A stretch of 64,000 bases of DNA. Origin: JBGPLJ01 sp035644395 (lineage in GTDB: Bacteria; Pseudomonadota; Gammaproteobacteria; Steroidobacterales; Steroidobacteraceae). Below are positions 25,486 through 34,062 of this stretch, piece after piece; within the stretch, counting starts at the first letter, position 1, and each line of letters begins with the position of its first letter. The stretch is from the NCBI GenBank assembly GCA_035644395.1, contig DASQOR010000028.1:214178-278177 (forward strand). Direction: 5' to 3'. The notes beneath the pieces were generated by a model. The model did not search any database. It saw only the letters and a list, made by a program, of their open reading frames with translations, and was not told the origin of the DNA. The translations under genes were made by a program, and so were the position numbers.

Positions 25486-26300
25486 GCACGAACGGCCGAA
25501 CGCTTGCAGGTGAAGCCGTGCGCGCGCTCGCACTCAGGCTCGACGAGGCAGAGCGTAGCCGGCGGCAGATCCGCCAGTTCACGCTCGAGCACCCGGGCAT
25601 GACCATCGATGATGCCTACGCAATCCAGCGGGAATGGGTCACGCTCAAGATAGCCGGTGGCCGGCAACTGCGGGGCCGCAAGATCGGGCTGACTTCGCGC
25701 GCCATGCAGCAATCGTCGCAGATCGACGAGCCGGATTACGGCGACCTCCTCGATGACATGTTCTTCGAGGACGGTGCGCGTATCGCGGCCGCGCGATTCA
25801 TCGTGCCGCGGCTCGAAATCGAGCTCGCGTTCGTCTTGAAGCACGCCCTGCGGGGGCCCGGCTGCACGCTCGGGCAGGCACTCGCCGCAACGGACTACAT
25901 CGTGCCTGCCATGGAGATCATCGACGCGCGTATCGAATCGTTCGACGCGGTTACGAAGGCGCCGCGCCGGGTGCAGGACACGATCTCGGACAATGCCGCC
26001 AATGCCGGCATCGTGCTCGGACGCGAGCGCATCCGGCCGGACGCCGACCTGCGCTGGATCGCCGCCCTGTGCTACCGCAACGGCGTCATCGAGGAATCGG
26101 GCGTCGCCGCGGCCGTGCTCAACCATCCGGCCAACGGCATCGCCTGGCTCGCCAACAAGCTCGCGGCGCACGAGGTCGGCCTCGAAGCCGGGCTCGTCGT
26201 GCTTGCCGGCTCCTTCATCCGTCCGATTCCGGTCCGCGCGGGCGACGTCTTTCGCGCGGACTATGGCCCGCACGGCTCGGTCGCGTGCGAATTCACCTAG
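25482..26300 (+). CDS. hpaH: 2-oxo-hept-4-ene-1,7-dioate hydratase
   Basis: A 272-residue hydratase of the HpaH/MhpD group that adds water before aldol cleavage. GRKIGLTSRAMQQSSQIDEP, the metal-site RLEIELAFVL (Glu-x-Glu) and IVPAMEIIDARI are typical. The GTG at 25482 overlaps the hpaF stop (GTGA). Length matches the E. coli protein (267, from memory). Confidence 0.94.
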   Translation: MSTNGRTLAGEAVRALALRLDEAERSRRQIRQFTLEHPGMTIDDAYAIQREWVTLKIAGGRQLRGRKIGLTSRAMQQSSQIDEPDYGDLLDDMFFEDGARIAAARFIVPRLEIELAFVLKHALRGPGCTLGQALAATDYIVPAMEIIDARIESFDAVTKAPRRVQDTISDNAANAGIVLGRERIRPDADLRWIAALCYRNGVIEESGVAAAVLNHPANGIAWLANKLAAHEVGLEAGLVVLAGSFIRPIPVRAGDVFRADYGPHGSVACEFT

Positions 26301-26320
26301 CGTCACGTCGAGGAAACACC

Positions 26321-27106
26321 GTGGACCTGCCCCGCAATCAATTCAAGCTCGCGCTCGGCGCCGGCCAGCGCCAATTCGGCCTGTGGCTCAACATGGCTAG
26401 CGGCTATGCCGCCGAGATTTCGGCCGGCGCCGGCTTCGACTGGCTCGTGATCGACGCCGAGCACGCGCCCAATACGGTGCAGACGGTGCTCGCGCAAGTG
26501 CAGGCGCTCGCGGCCTATCCCGTCCATCCGATCGTGCGCATCGCCGAGGGCAGTGCCGTCACGATCAAGCAGATGATGGACATTGGCGTGCAGACGATCC
26601 TCGTGCCCATGGTCGAAGGCGCCGGCCAGGCGCGCGAACTCGCGCGTGCGATGCGCTATCCGCCGCGCGGAATCCGTGGCGTCGCGAGTTCCGTGGTACG
26701 CGCCTCGCGCTGGAATCGGATTCCCGGCTATCTGTCGAAGGCGGACGCCGAGGCCTGTCTCATTGTGCAGATCGAGACGCAAGCGGGCCTCACTGCCATC
26801 GAGGAGATCGCGGCCATCGACGGGGTCGATGCCCTCTTCATCGGCCCGTCGGATCTGGCGGCGAGCATGGGGCACCTCGGCAATTCCAAGCTCCCCGAGG
26901 TGCAGCGCGCCGTCGAAGACGGCATCCGCCGCATCTGCAAAGCCGGCAAGCCCGCCGGTATTCTCGCGACCGACGAATCACTCGTGCGCCGCTATCTCGA
27001 TCTGGGCTGCAGCTTTGTCGGTGTCGGCCTCGACGCGTCGCTCCTCTGCACCGCGACCCAGGAGCTTGCGGCCCGCTACCGGCCGCTCAAGGACGCAAAA
27101 CCATGA
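26321..27106 (+). CDS. hpaI: 4-hydroxy-2-oxo-heptane-1,7-dioate aldolase
   Basis: The 261-residue class II pyruvate aldolase splits the C7 acid to pyruvate and succinic semialdehyde. DWLVIDAEHAPN, VQIETQAGL (metal Glu) and FIGPSDLAASMGH (metal Asp) give the active site. A GTG at 26321 with GAGG seven bases before it is the start; the frame is open far upstream inside hpaH. The stop overlaps hpaE in ATGA. Confidence 0.94.
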   Translation: MDLPRNQFKLALGAGQRQFGLWLNMASGYAAEISAGAGFDWLVIDAEHAPNTVQTVLAQVQALAAYPVHPIVRIAEGSAVTIKQMMDIGVQTILVPMVEGAGQARELARAMRYPPRGIRGVASSVVRASRWNRIPGYLSKADAEACLIVQIETQAGLTAIEEIAAIDGVDALFIGPSDLAASMGHLGNSKLPEVQRAVEDGIRRICKAGKPAGILATDESLVRRYLDLGCSFVGVGLDASLLCTATQELAARYRPLKDAKP

Positions 27107-28656
27107 CAGTGGCCACGCAGTCGCCGGCCCCCGCGGGCGGAGCGCTCGCGCGGCACCTGGCTGCCCTCGATCTCGAGCTGGCTCGATTTCGCCGCGACGG
27201 ACTGGCGCATGTCATCGACGGCAAGTTGACGGCAGCCTCGGGCGGCGCGACGTTCACGACGGATTCGCCGGTCGACGGCCAGCCGATTGCGCGGGTCCCG
27301 CGCGGAACGGCCGACGACGTCGACAGGGCCGCGACGGCCGCACAGGCTGCCTTTCCAGCGTGGAAAGCACTGAGCGCCGTGAAGCGCCGCGCCCTGCTCC
27401 ATGCGGTCGCCGACCGGATCGAAGCTCGGGCCGAGGAAATTGCGCTGCTTGAATGCTGGGACACCGGTCAGGCGCACCGCTTCATGTCGAAGGCGGCGCT
27501 GCGCGGAGCCGAGAACTTCCGCTTTTTCGCGGACCGCGCGGGCGCGGCACGCGACGGCCAATGGCTGCCGGCCGAAGGCCAGGCGAATTTCACGACGCGC
27601 TCGCCCATCGGACCGGTCGGGGTCATCACTCCGTGGAATACGCCCTTCATGCTGTCGACGTGGAAGATCGCTCCCGCGCTTGCGGCCGGCTGCACGGTGG
27701 TCCACAAACCCGCGGAATGGAGCCCGATCACGGCGCAGGTCCTCGCCGAGATCGCGCTCGACGCGGGCGTGCCGCCCGGCGTGCTCAACGTCGTCCACGG
27801 GCTCGGTGAGGAAGCGGGCAAGGCGCTCACCATGCACCCCGACATCAAGGCGATCGCCTTCGTCGGCGAGAGCGCCACGGGCGCCGCGATCATGGGCCAG
27901 GGCGCAGCGACGCTGAAGCGCGTGCACTTCGAGCTCGGCGGCAAGAACGCGGTCATCGTCTTCAAGGATGCCGACCTCGACCGCGCCCTCGACGCCGTCG
28001 TCTTCATGATCTACAGCCTGAATGGCGAGCGCTGCACCTCATCGAGCCGGCTCCTCGTCGAAGAGTCGGTCGCGAAGGCGTTTCTCGCGCGACTCGCCGA
28101 GCGCGTGCGCCGCCTCAAGGTCGGCCATCCGCTCGACCCGGCGACCGAGGTCGGGCCGCTCATTCACCCGCGCCATCGCGAAAAGATCCTGTCGTACTTC
28201 GAGATCGCGAAGCGGGAAGGAGCCACCATCGCGGTCGGCGGCCAGGCGGCGGCCGGCCCCGGCGGCGGTCACTACGTGGCGCCGACGCTCTTCACGGGCG
28301 CGCGAGCGGACATGCGCATCGCGCAGGACGAAATCTTCGGGCCGGTGCTCACGGCACTGACGTTCCGCGACGAAGCCGAGGCCGTTGCCCTTGCGAACGG
28401 CGTGCGCTATGGCCTCGCGGGATACCTCTGGACGCGCGATCTCGAGCGGGCGCTGCGCGTCGCCGGGCAATGCGACGTCGGCATGATCTGGATCAATTCC
28501 GAGAACCTCAGGCATCTGCCGACGCCCTTCGGCGGCACGAAGGCGAGCGGCATCGGCCGGGACGGCGGCGACTACTCGTTTGACTTCTACATGGAAACGA
28601 AGAACGTCGCGATTGCGTCGGGCACGCACGTCATCCCGAAACTCGGCGCGAGTTAG
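27103..28656 (+). CDS. hpaE: 5-carboxymethyl-2-hydroxymuconate semialdehyde dehydrogenase
   Basis: A 517-residue NAD-dependent aldehyde dehydrogenase that oxidises the ring-cleavage product of HpaD. GVITPWNTPFMLSTWK, ELGGKNAVIVF (catalytic Glu) and NGERCTSSSR (catalytic Cys) are complete. ATG overlaps the hpaI stop. It is the last gene of the operon; its TAG shares two bases with the stop of the convergent phosphatase gene, so there is no room for a terminator between them. Confidence 0.93.
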   Translation: MTVATQSPAPAGGALARHLAALDLELARFRRDGLAHVIDGKLTAASGGATFTTDSPVDGQPIARVPRGTADDVDRAATAAQAAFPAWKALSAVKRRALLHAVADRIEARAEEIALLECWDTGQAHRFMSKAALRGAENFRFFADRAGAARDGQWLPAEGQANFTTRSPIGPVGVITPWNTPFMLSTWKIAPALAAGCTVVHKPAEWSPITAQVLAEIALDAGVPPGVLNVVHGLGEEAGKALTMHPDIKAIAFVGESATGAAIMGQGAATLKRVHFELGGKNAVIVFKDADLDRALDAVVFMIYSLNGERCTSSSRLLVEESVAKAFLARLAERVRRLKVGHPLDPATEVGPLIHPRHREKILSYFEIAKREGATIAVGGQAAAGPGGGHYVAPTLFTGARADMRIAQDEIFGPVLTALTFRDEAEAVALANGVRYGLAGYLWTRDLERALRVAGQCDVGMIWINSENLRHLPTPFGGTKASGIGRDGGDYSFDFYMETKNVAIASGTHVIPKLGAS

Positions 28657-29381
28657 CGCAGCGGCGGCAGCTTGAGCGCGGCACGCAGCTCAGCCGCCGC
28701 GAGCTTCTCCTCGTCACGAAATTTCGGCGAGGCGAACAGGAACGCGGCGAGCACCGATCCCGAGATGCGGCCGGCATCCACATCGCTCGGATAATGCACT
28801 CCGGCAACGACGCGGTTGCCCGCAAACTCCGCTGCGCGCGCAAGAATCTCCTTGCGTCGCTCCGGCAGCATGTCCGCGAGCACCAGGCCCGCGGCGAAAG
28901 CCCAGGTCGAGTGCCCGCTCGGATAGGACTTCGAATCGAGGCGATCGATGACCGGCACCAGGCGTGTATCGGTCGCATAGGGGCGCGGACGGCCGAAGCT
29001 GCGCTTCGCGGGCCGGACCACGGCCGTTTCCGCCTCCAGGACGTTGTCGAACAGCGCCGCAACCGCCGGGAGCTTGTCAGCGGAAAAAGCCGCCGCCGTG
29101 CCGACCGCGTCGGCGAATTGGAAGATGCTGATTTTCGCGTCCAGCTTCGCCCGCTCTGCCTGAGCCGGGGTGCGTTCGGCCTGGATCTTCAGCATCGCGT
29201 CGAGTTCGGCCCGCTCGGCCGGTGAGCCCGCCGCGGGCGGCGGCGGCAGAACCCGCTCGAGCACGACGAGCTGGGGATCGAAGTAGCGCGAGCCGCCGTC
29301 CGCGCAGGAAATCGAAACGAAGGCGCCGAGACCAATGATCGCGGCCGCGAGCAAGCTGACGATTCGCCGGCGCTGCGACAA
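28653..29381 (-). CDS. PAP2-family (class A-like acid) phosphatase, exported
   Basis: A 242-residue phosphatase with an N-terminal signal or anchor segment (RRRIVSLLAAAIIGLGAFV). The three PAP2 motifs are present: KRSFGRPRP, YPSGHSTWAF and NRVVAGVHYPSDVDAG, with Asn where class A acid phosphatases usually have Ser. It should act in the periplasm on phosphomonoesters. No ATG gives a sensible start; TTG at 29381 is chosen because GAGGAG lies seven bases before it, overlapping the stop of the preceding gene. It may be the distal gene of the sox transcript, 11 bases after the flavin enzyme. Confidence 0.78.
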   Translation of the reverse strand: MSQRRRIVSLLAAAIIGLGAFVSISCADGGSRYFDPQLVVLERVLPPPPAAGSPAERAELDAMLKIQAERTPAQAERAKLDAKISIFQFADAVGTAAAFSADKLPAVAALFDNVLEAETAVVRPAKRSFGRPRPYATDTRLVPVIDRLDSKSYPSGHSTWAFAAGLVLADMLPERRKEILARAAEFAGNRVVAGVHYPSDVDAGRISGSVLAAFLFASPKFRDEEKLAAAELRAALKLPPLR

Positions 29382-29392
29382 GATGGCTCTCC

Positions 29393-30409
29393 TCAGGCTG
29401 CCTTGAACGACGGAATGACGTCGCGCGAGAAGAGACGCAGGGAATGGAGTGCCTCCTCTTCGCGCATATTGCCAAAGATCATCTGGCCGAGCACGAGGTT
29501 CGCCCCGGCTTCCTTGATCTGCGCGGCGAGGAACTCCCGGACCGTCGCGGGCGATCCGGCGACGGCAAGCCCATTCCTGACGTAGCCGTCCCACTCGCGC
29601 GTGAGGATATGTTCCAGCGGGAAAGGTACGCCGCTGCGCTCCCAGAGATTCGTGAACGAGGCGCGCCAGTGGCGAAAGGCGGAGCGCGCGATTCGCTCCG
29701 CGTCGCTGTCCGTTTCCGCGACGACGACATGGCGCATCAGCCCGACCGCGGGCAGGGCGCTCTCGGCCTTGCCGAGCTTCGCCCACTCCTCGCGATAGCG
29801 GCTGAGGCACTTGGCGGCGCCCGCGAGCGGCATGAGCGAGACGACATTGACGTCGTGCGCCGCCGCCCAGACCGTCGAATCGGGATTCGCAATGCCGTAC
29901 CAGAGCGGTGGATGCGGCCGCTGCAGCGGCCGCATGACGATCCCGACGTTCCTGAAGCGAAAGTGTTCGCCGGCGAAATCCACGCGGTCCGAGGTCAGCG
30001 CCTGCAGCAGCACATCGAGCGCTTCGGCGTAGCGCTGCGGCACCCGCGCGCGCTCGACGCCGTAGAGCTCGTGCTCGATCCAGACCGCGCCGCGGCCGAG
30101 GCCGACCTGCAGCCGGCCGTTGCTCAGGTGGTCGAGCATGCAGATCTCTTCCGCGAGCCGCAGCGGATGATAGAGCGCGGCGACATACACCATCGGGCCG
30201 AAGAGGAGCCGCCGCGTGCGCTGCGAGACCGCGGAGAGGTACACGTTCGGCGATGGCGCGAGCCCCAGGGGCGTGCCGTGATGCTCGGCCACGTGATAGG
30301 AGTGAAACGCGAGCGCGTCGATCGCTTCGAGCAGACGCAGGCGCGCCGCGTAGTGCTCGGATGGCGCGAGGCCGCTCGCATCAACGTGATCGAAGATGCC
30401 GAATTTCAT
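29393..30409 (-). CDS. LLM-class (luciferase-like) flavin-dependent oxidoreductase
   Basis: A 338-residue bacterial luciferase-fold enzyme using reduced flavin. MKFGIFDHVD, FHSYHVAEHHG, LSNGRLQVGLGRGAV and VVAETDSDAERIA are standard for the family. Substrate unknown. The ATG lies 29 bases inside the end of soxG in another frame, so it is tightly linked to the sarcosine oxidase genes and could act on a related N-methylated or amine compound. An FMN reductase partner is not seen nearby. Confidence 0.85.
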   Translation of the reverse strand: MKFGIFDHVDASGLAPSEHYAARLRLLEAIDALAFHSYHVAEHHGTPLGLAPSPNVYLSAVSQRTRRLLFGPMVYVAALYHPLRLAEEICMLDHLSNGRLQVGLGRGAVWIEHELYGVERARVPQRYAEALDVLLQALTSDRVDFAGEHFRFRNVGIVMRPLQRPHPPLWYGIANPDSTVWAAAHDVNVVSLMPLAGAAKCLSRYREEWAKLGKAESALPAVGLMRHVVVAETDSDAERIARSAFRHWRASFTNLWERSGVPFPLEHILTREWDGYVRNGLAVAGSPATVREFLAAQIKEAGANLVLGQMIFGNMREEEALHSLRLFSRDVIPSFKAA

Positions 30410-30905
30410 GACGCGAGCATAACGAATCGCCGAGGTGACGGCTCAGCGATCGGTCGACGAACACCCTCCAGGCATCGCCCGGCGCCGGACGGTGCAGCAG
30501 GATCGGGATTTCCTGGAAGAGGCTTTGCGCGCAAGCGCCGGCCGCTACCGCTCCGCCACTCAGATCAAGGCCGCAGCCGCTCTCGAGGAGCTTGACGGCG
30601 GACGGTCCCGCGAGTTCGAGCATGACGAGACTGTTGCCGACGTCCGTGACGACCACGTCACCGCCGCGCACCCCGGCATCGACGAGCCGTGCGAGATCGC
30701 TCGACTCGCCATCGAGCGCATAGATCAGCCAATCCGAGGGGCCGAGCCAGAGCACCCACGGCCCATGGCCGGTGACGGAATTGGGTGTTACCGGCAATAC
30801 GGCAGGCAACGCACCCGGCGTCCCGGGCAGGCGCTGCACGCGAAGCTTCGGCAGGTTCATGCGCACCGCCAGAAAAGCGTCTTTCGCGGCGGTCGAGTCA
30901 GCCAT
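30381..30905 (-). CDS. soxG: Sarcosine oxidase, gamma subunit
   Basis: A 174-residue GcvT-like subunit of heterotetrameric sarcosine oxidase. LWLGPSDWLIYA, VVTDVGNSLVMLELAGPSA and DAWRVFVDRSLSRHLGD are typical of SoxG. ATG at 30905 overlaps the end of soxA by eight bases. The last nine codons overlap the start of the flavin monooxygenase gene, so the C-terminal end may be slightly altered from the family form. Confidence 0.9.
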   Translation of the reverse strand: MADSTAAKDAFLAVRMNLPKLRVQRLPGTPGALPAVLPVTPNSVTGHGPWVLWLGPSDWLIYALDGESSDLARLVDAGVRGGDVVVTDVGNSLVMLELAGPSAVKLLESGCGLDLSGGAVAAGACAQSLFQEIPILLHRPAPGDAWRVFVDRSLSRHLGDSLCSRHEIRHLRSR

Positions 30906-33765
30906 GGAGTCGCGTTCCCTGCGGATCGTAGTGCATGGGTGACAGCACCTCGGCGGCACTCTCGACACCGTTGTCAAAAACACGAAGCCGCTCGCCCATG
31001 CGCGCGCGGCCGCGCTTCAGGAGGCCGAGACCGATCGACGTGCCGAGCGTCGGGCTGCGGCACGCCGACGTGACGTAGCCGATGCTGCCCTGCTCCGCGA
31101 GATGCGCCCCTGCGACGAGCGGTCGCGCGGCATCGAGCGCGCGCAACCCGACCAGCTGCAAGCGATCCTGCCGGACATTCTCCGGCATCGAAAGCGAGCG
31201 ACGGCCGATGAAGTCCCCGCGCTTCTTCGCGACGGCGGCCCCGAAGCCGACGTCGTCGGGGACCGTCGTGCCGTCGGTGTCGCTGCCGACATGCAGATAG
31301 CCCTTTTCGATGCGCATCGTCATCAACGCTTCGATACCAAACGGCGCGATGCCGTGTGGAGCGCCGGCGGCGAGGAGCTTGCGCCACAGCGCTGTCGCCG
31401 ACCCGGCCGGCACGTTGATCTCGTAGGACAGCTCGCCGCTGAAGCTCACGCGAAAAATGCGGCAATCGATCCCGTCGAGGCTTCCCGCCCGCGCCCGCAG
31501 GTGTCCGAAGCCGGGTGCCAGGAAATTGAAGTCACCTGGCAGGTTGGCCAGAACGTCCCGCGCCTTGGGTCCCGCCAGCGTGACAGTCGCCCATTCGGTG
31601 GTGACCGGCGTCGCGACGACACGCAGGGCCGGCCATTCGCATTGCAGCCATTCGTCGAACCAGTTCGCGATGCCGGTCGCGCCGCCGCTCGTCGTGCTGA
31701 CCCAGAACCCGTCGTCGCCGATCCGCGTGCACACACCGTCGTCGATGATCACGCCCTTCTCGTTCAGCATCAGCCCATAGCGAGCCTGGCCCAAGGCAAG
31801 CGTCGACATCGTGGTCGCGTAGACCCGGTCGATGAACTCCGCGGCATCAGCGCCGCGCACCAGGATCTTGCCGAGCGGCGAAGCCTCGAATAGGCCGACC
31901 GTCGAACGGACGGTGCGAACTTCGCGCTCGATCGCCGACTCCGTCGTCTCGCCCGGACGCGGATACGCCACCGGCCGCTGCCATCCGCCAAATTCCTCGA
32001 ACACCGCCGCGAGTTCAATCTGCAGCTCGTGTGTCGGGAGCTCCCGCGTCGGACGATAGAAGCGCCCGGACCGCCCTCCCGCAATCGCGCCGAGCGTCAC
32101 GGGCGTAAACGGCGGCCGGAAGGTCGTCGTGCCCGTATCCGCGATGCTGCGCTGGGTGAGCCGCGCGAGGAGCGTCAGCGCGTTGACGTTGCTGGTCTTG
32201 CCCTGATCGACCGACATGCCGGTCGTGGTGTAGCGCTTCAGATGCTCGACCGACACATAATTTTCGCGCACGGCGATGCCGATATCCGCCGCGGTGACAT
32301 CGTGCTGGAAGTCCACCCACGACCGATCCGCGGTCTGCGCATCCGGTTGACGGCGTGCGCCGGTGCGCCCACGCACCACGTCAGCGAATTCCGGGATTGA
32401 CAAGGTCGCACCGGCGGCCGCCCCGATCACCTGGATCCATACGGGTCCGGACTTCGGCAGCAGGCACTTGCGCTCCTCGTCGTATGCGAGCTTGCCGCCC
32501 GCATGGCAGTAAAGGTGCAGGGCGGGCTGCCAGCCCGATGACATGGCGACGAGGTCGCAGTCAATCGTGAGCCGCGAACTCTGCGCGGGCACGATCCGTA
32601 GCGCTCGCACGCGCGAACGCCCCTCGGCTCCCACGGCGTCCGCCGCCTGATAAATCGCCAGCCCGCGTTCGCGCGCACGGCGCGGCAGCTCGCCGTCCGC
32701 ACCGGCTCGCGTATCCACGATCGCCGCGATGCGGATACCCGCGTCGGCGAGATCGAGCGCCGTGCGGTAGGCCTCATCGTCCGCCGTCACGATCGCGACG
32801 CGCCGCCCGCACGCGACTGCGTACCGATTCAGATACTGCCGCACCGAACCGGCCAGCATCACGCCCGGCAGGTCGTTGTTGCGGAAGAGTGCCGGTTGTT
32901 CAATGGCACCGGTCGCGAGAACGATGCGCCCGGCGCGGATACGCCAATAACGTTCGCGAAGGATCGGCACGGAGCCCTCGACCGCGTGACTCAAGCGCTC
33001 CACCGCCATGACGACGCCGTGATCGTAGACACCGAGGCAGGTCGTCTTGAGAAGCAGGCGCACGTTCGCCATCGCTTCGAGGCGCGAGGCGGCCGCGATG
33101 ATCCAGGTATTGCGCTCGGTCGCCGCCGCCAGCGGCTCGCTCAGCACCGCGCCGCCGAAGTCCCGATCCTGCTCGAGAAGCCAGACGCTTGCGCCGGTTT
33201 GCGCCTCTTCGATAGCCGCCGCGAGACCTGCGGCACCGCCCCCGACCACCAGTACGTCGCAGGCACCGTTCTGGGAATCGTATTGATCGGGATCCGCCGC
33301 TACCGGCGCGGGGCCGAGTCCCGCAGACTGGCGAATGGCCGATTCGTACCAGTGCCAGCCCGGCCACTTGAAGGTCTTGTGATAGAAGCCCGGCGGCAGG
33401 AGTCGATGCACGTAGTCCGCGGCACGCCGCACATCGAATCCGAGTCGCGGCCATGCATTCTGCGAGCGCGCTGCAAGTCCGTCTGTCAGCGGCAGCAATG
33501 TCGCGCGCGCATTCGGCTCCATGCGGCCACCCTCGCCAATCGTCACCAGGGCATTCGGCTCTTCGACTCCCGCACTCAGCACGCCGCGCGGGCGATGAAA
33601 CTTGAAACTGCGGCCGACGACTCGCACGCCGTTGGCAAGGAGCGCCGAGGCCAGGGTGTCACCCGCGAATCCCTGGTAGCGACGTGCATCGAAGCGGAAT
33701 TCGACCGCCCGCGAACGGTCAATGCGGCCGCCCGCGGGCAGACGATGACTCTGCACGCGGCTCAC
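30898..33765 (-). CDS. soxA: Sarcosine oxidase, alpha subunit
   Basis: A 955-residue subunit with an N-terminal Fer2-like fold without cluster cysteines (FRFDARRYQGFAGDTLASAL), a dinucleotide-binding core with VVGGGAAGLAAAIEEA near residue 170, and a C-terminal GcvT/aminomethyltransferase half (about 590-955; TVGLFEASPLGKILV) that takes the formaldehyde unit to tetrahydrofolate. The start is a GTG overlapping the soxD stop (GTGA). The complex demethylates sarcosine to glycine with oxygen, giving H2O2 and 5,10-methylene-THF. Confidence 0.93.
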   Translation of the reverse strand: MSRVQSHRLPAGGRIDRSRAVEFRFDARRYQGFAGDTLASALLANGVRVVGRSFKFHRPRGVLSAGVEEPNALVTIGEGGRMEPNARATLLPLTDGLAARSQNAWPRLGFDVRRAADYVHRLLPPGFYHKTFKWPGWHWYESAIRQSAGLGPAPVAADPDQYDSQNGACDVLVVGGGAAGLAAAIEEAQTGASVWLLEQDRDFGGAVLSEPLAAATERNTWIIAAASRLEAMANVRLLLKTTCLGVYDHGVVMAVERLSHAVEGSVPILRERYWRIRAGRIVLATGAIEQPALFRNNDLPGVMLAGSVRQYLNRYAVACGRRVAIVTADDEAYRTALDLADAGIRIAAIVDTRAGADGELPRRARERGLAIYQAADAVGAEGRSRVRALRIVPAQSSRLTIDCDLVAMSSGWQPALHLYCHAGGKLAYDEERKCLLPKSGPVWIQVIGAAAGATLSIPEFADVVRGRTGARRQPDAQTADRSWVDFQHDVTAADIGIAVRENYVSVEHLKRYTTTGMSVDQGKTSNVNALTLLARLTQRSIADTGTTTFRPPFTPVTLGAIAGGRSGRFYRPTRELPTHELQIELAAVFEEFGGWQRPVAYPRPGETTESAIEREVRTVRSTVGLFEASPLGKILVRGADAAEFIDRVYATTMSTLALGQARYGLMLNEKGVIIDDGVCTRIGDDGFWVSTTSGGATGIANWFDEWLQCEWPALRVVATPVTTEWATVTLAGPKARDVLANLPGDFNFLAPGFGHLRARAGSLDGIDCRIFRVSFSGELSYEINVPAGSATALWRKLLAAGAPHGIAPFGIEALMTMRIEKGYLHVGSDTDGTTVPDDVGFGAAVAKKRGDFIGRRSLSMPENVRQDRLQLVGLRALDAARPLVAGAHLAEQGSIGYVTSACRSPTLGTSIGLGLLKRGRARMGERLRVFDNGVESAAEVLSPMHYDPQGTRLHG

Positions 33766-34052
33766 AGGCGCCGCTCCGGGTCGTCCAGCTGCGGCTTGGC
33801 TTGATCGTTGCGGTAGGTCGCGCGAATTTCGTGAGTCACATTGTCGCGCGCGACGTTGAACCATTGACGGCAGCCGCGCGCGTGCTGCCAACGCTCATAG
33901 GCGATGCCCTTCACATTGCGGCGGAAGTACAGGTAGTCCGCCCACGCGGCATCGCTTGCGCCTCCCTGAGGCCGCTCGACATGCGCCTCGCCGCCGTAGG
34001 CGAATTCCTTCTCATCGCGCAGGCCGCACCACGGACAGGGAATACGCAGCAT
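33762..34052 (-). CDS. soxD: Sarcosine oxidase, delta subunit
   Basis: A 96-residue zinc-binding subunit. IPCPWCGLRDEKEFAYGGEA holds the CxxC knuckle and HARGCRQWFNVARDNVTHEI the third cysteine region. YLYFRRNVKGIAYERW is also typical. ATG 34052 (MLRIPCPWCG) fits the family; it is ten bases after soxB and overlaps soxA. Confidence 0.94.
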   Translation of the reverse strand: MLRIPCPWCGLRDEKEFAYGGEAHVERPQGGASDAAWADYLYFRRNVKGIAYERWQHARGCRQWFNVARDNVTHEIRATYRNDQAKPQLDDPERRL

Positions 34053-34062
34053 GTCTTGCGGC

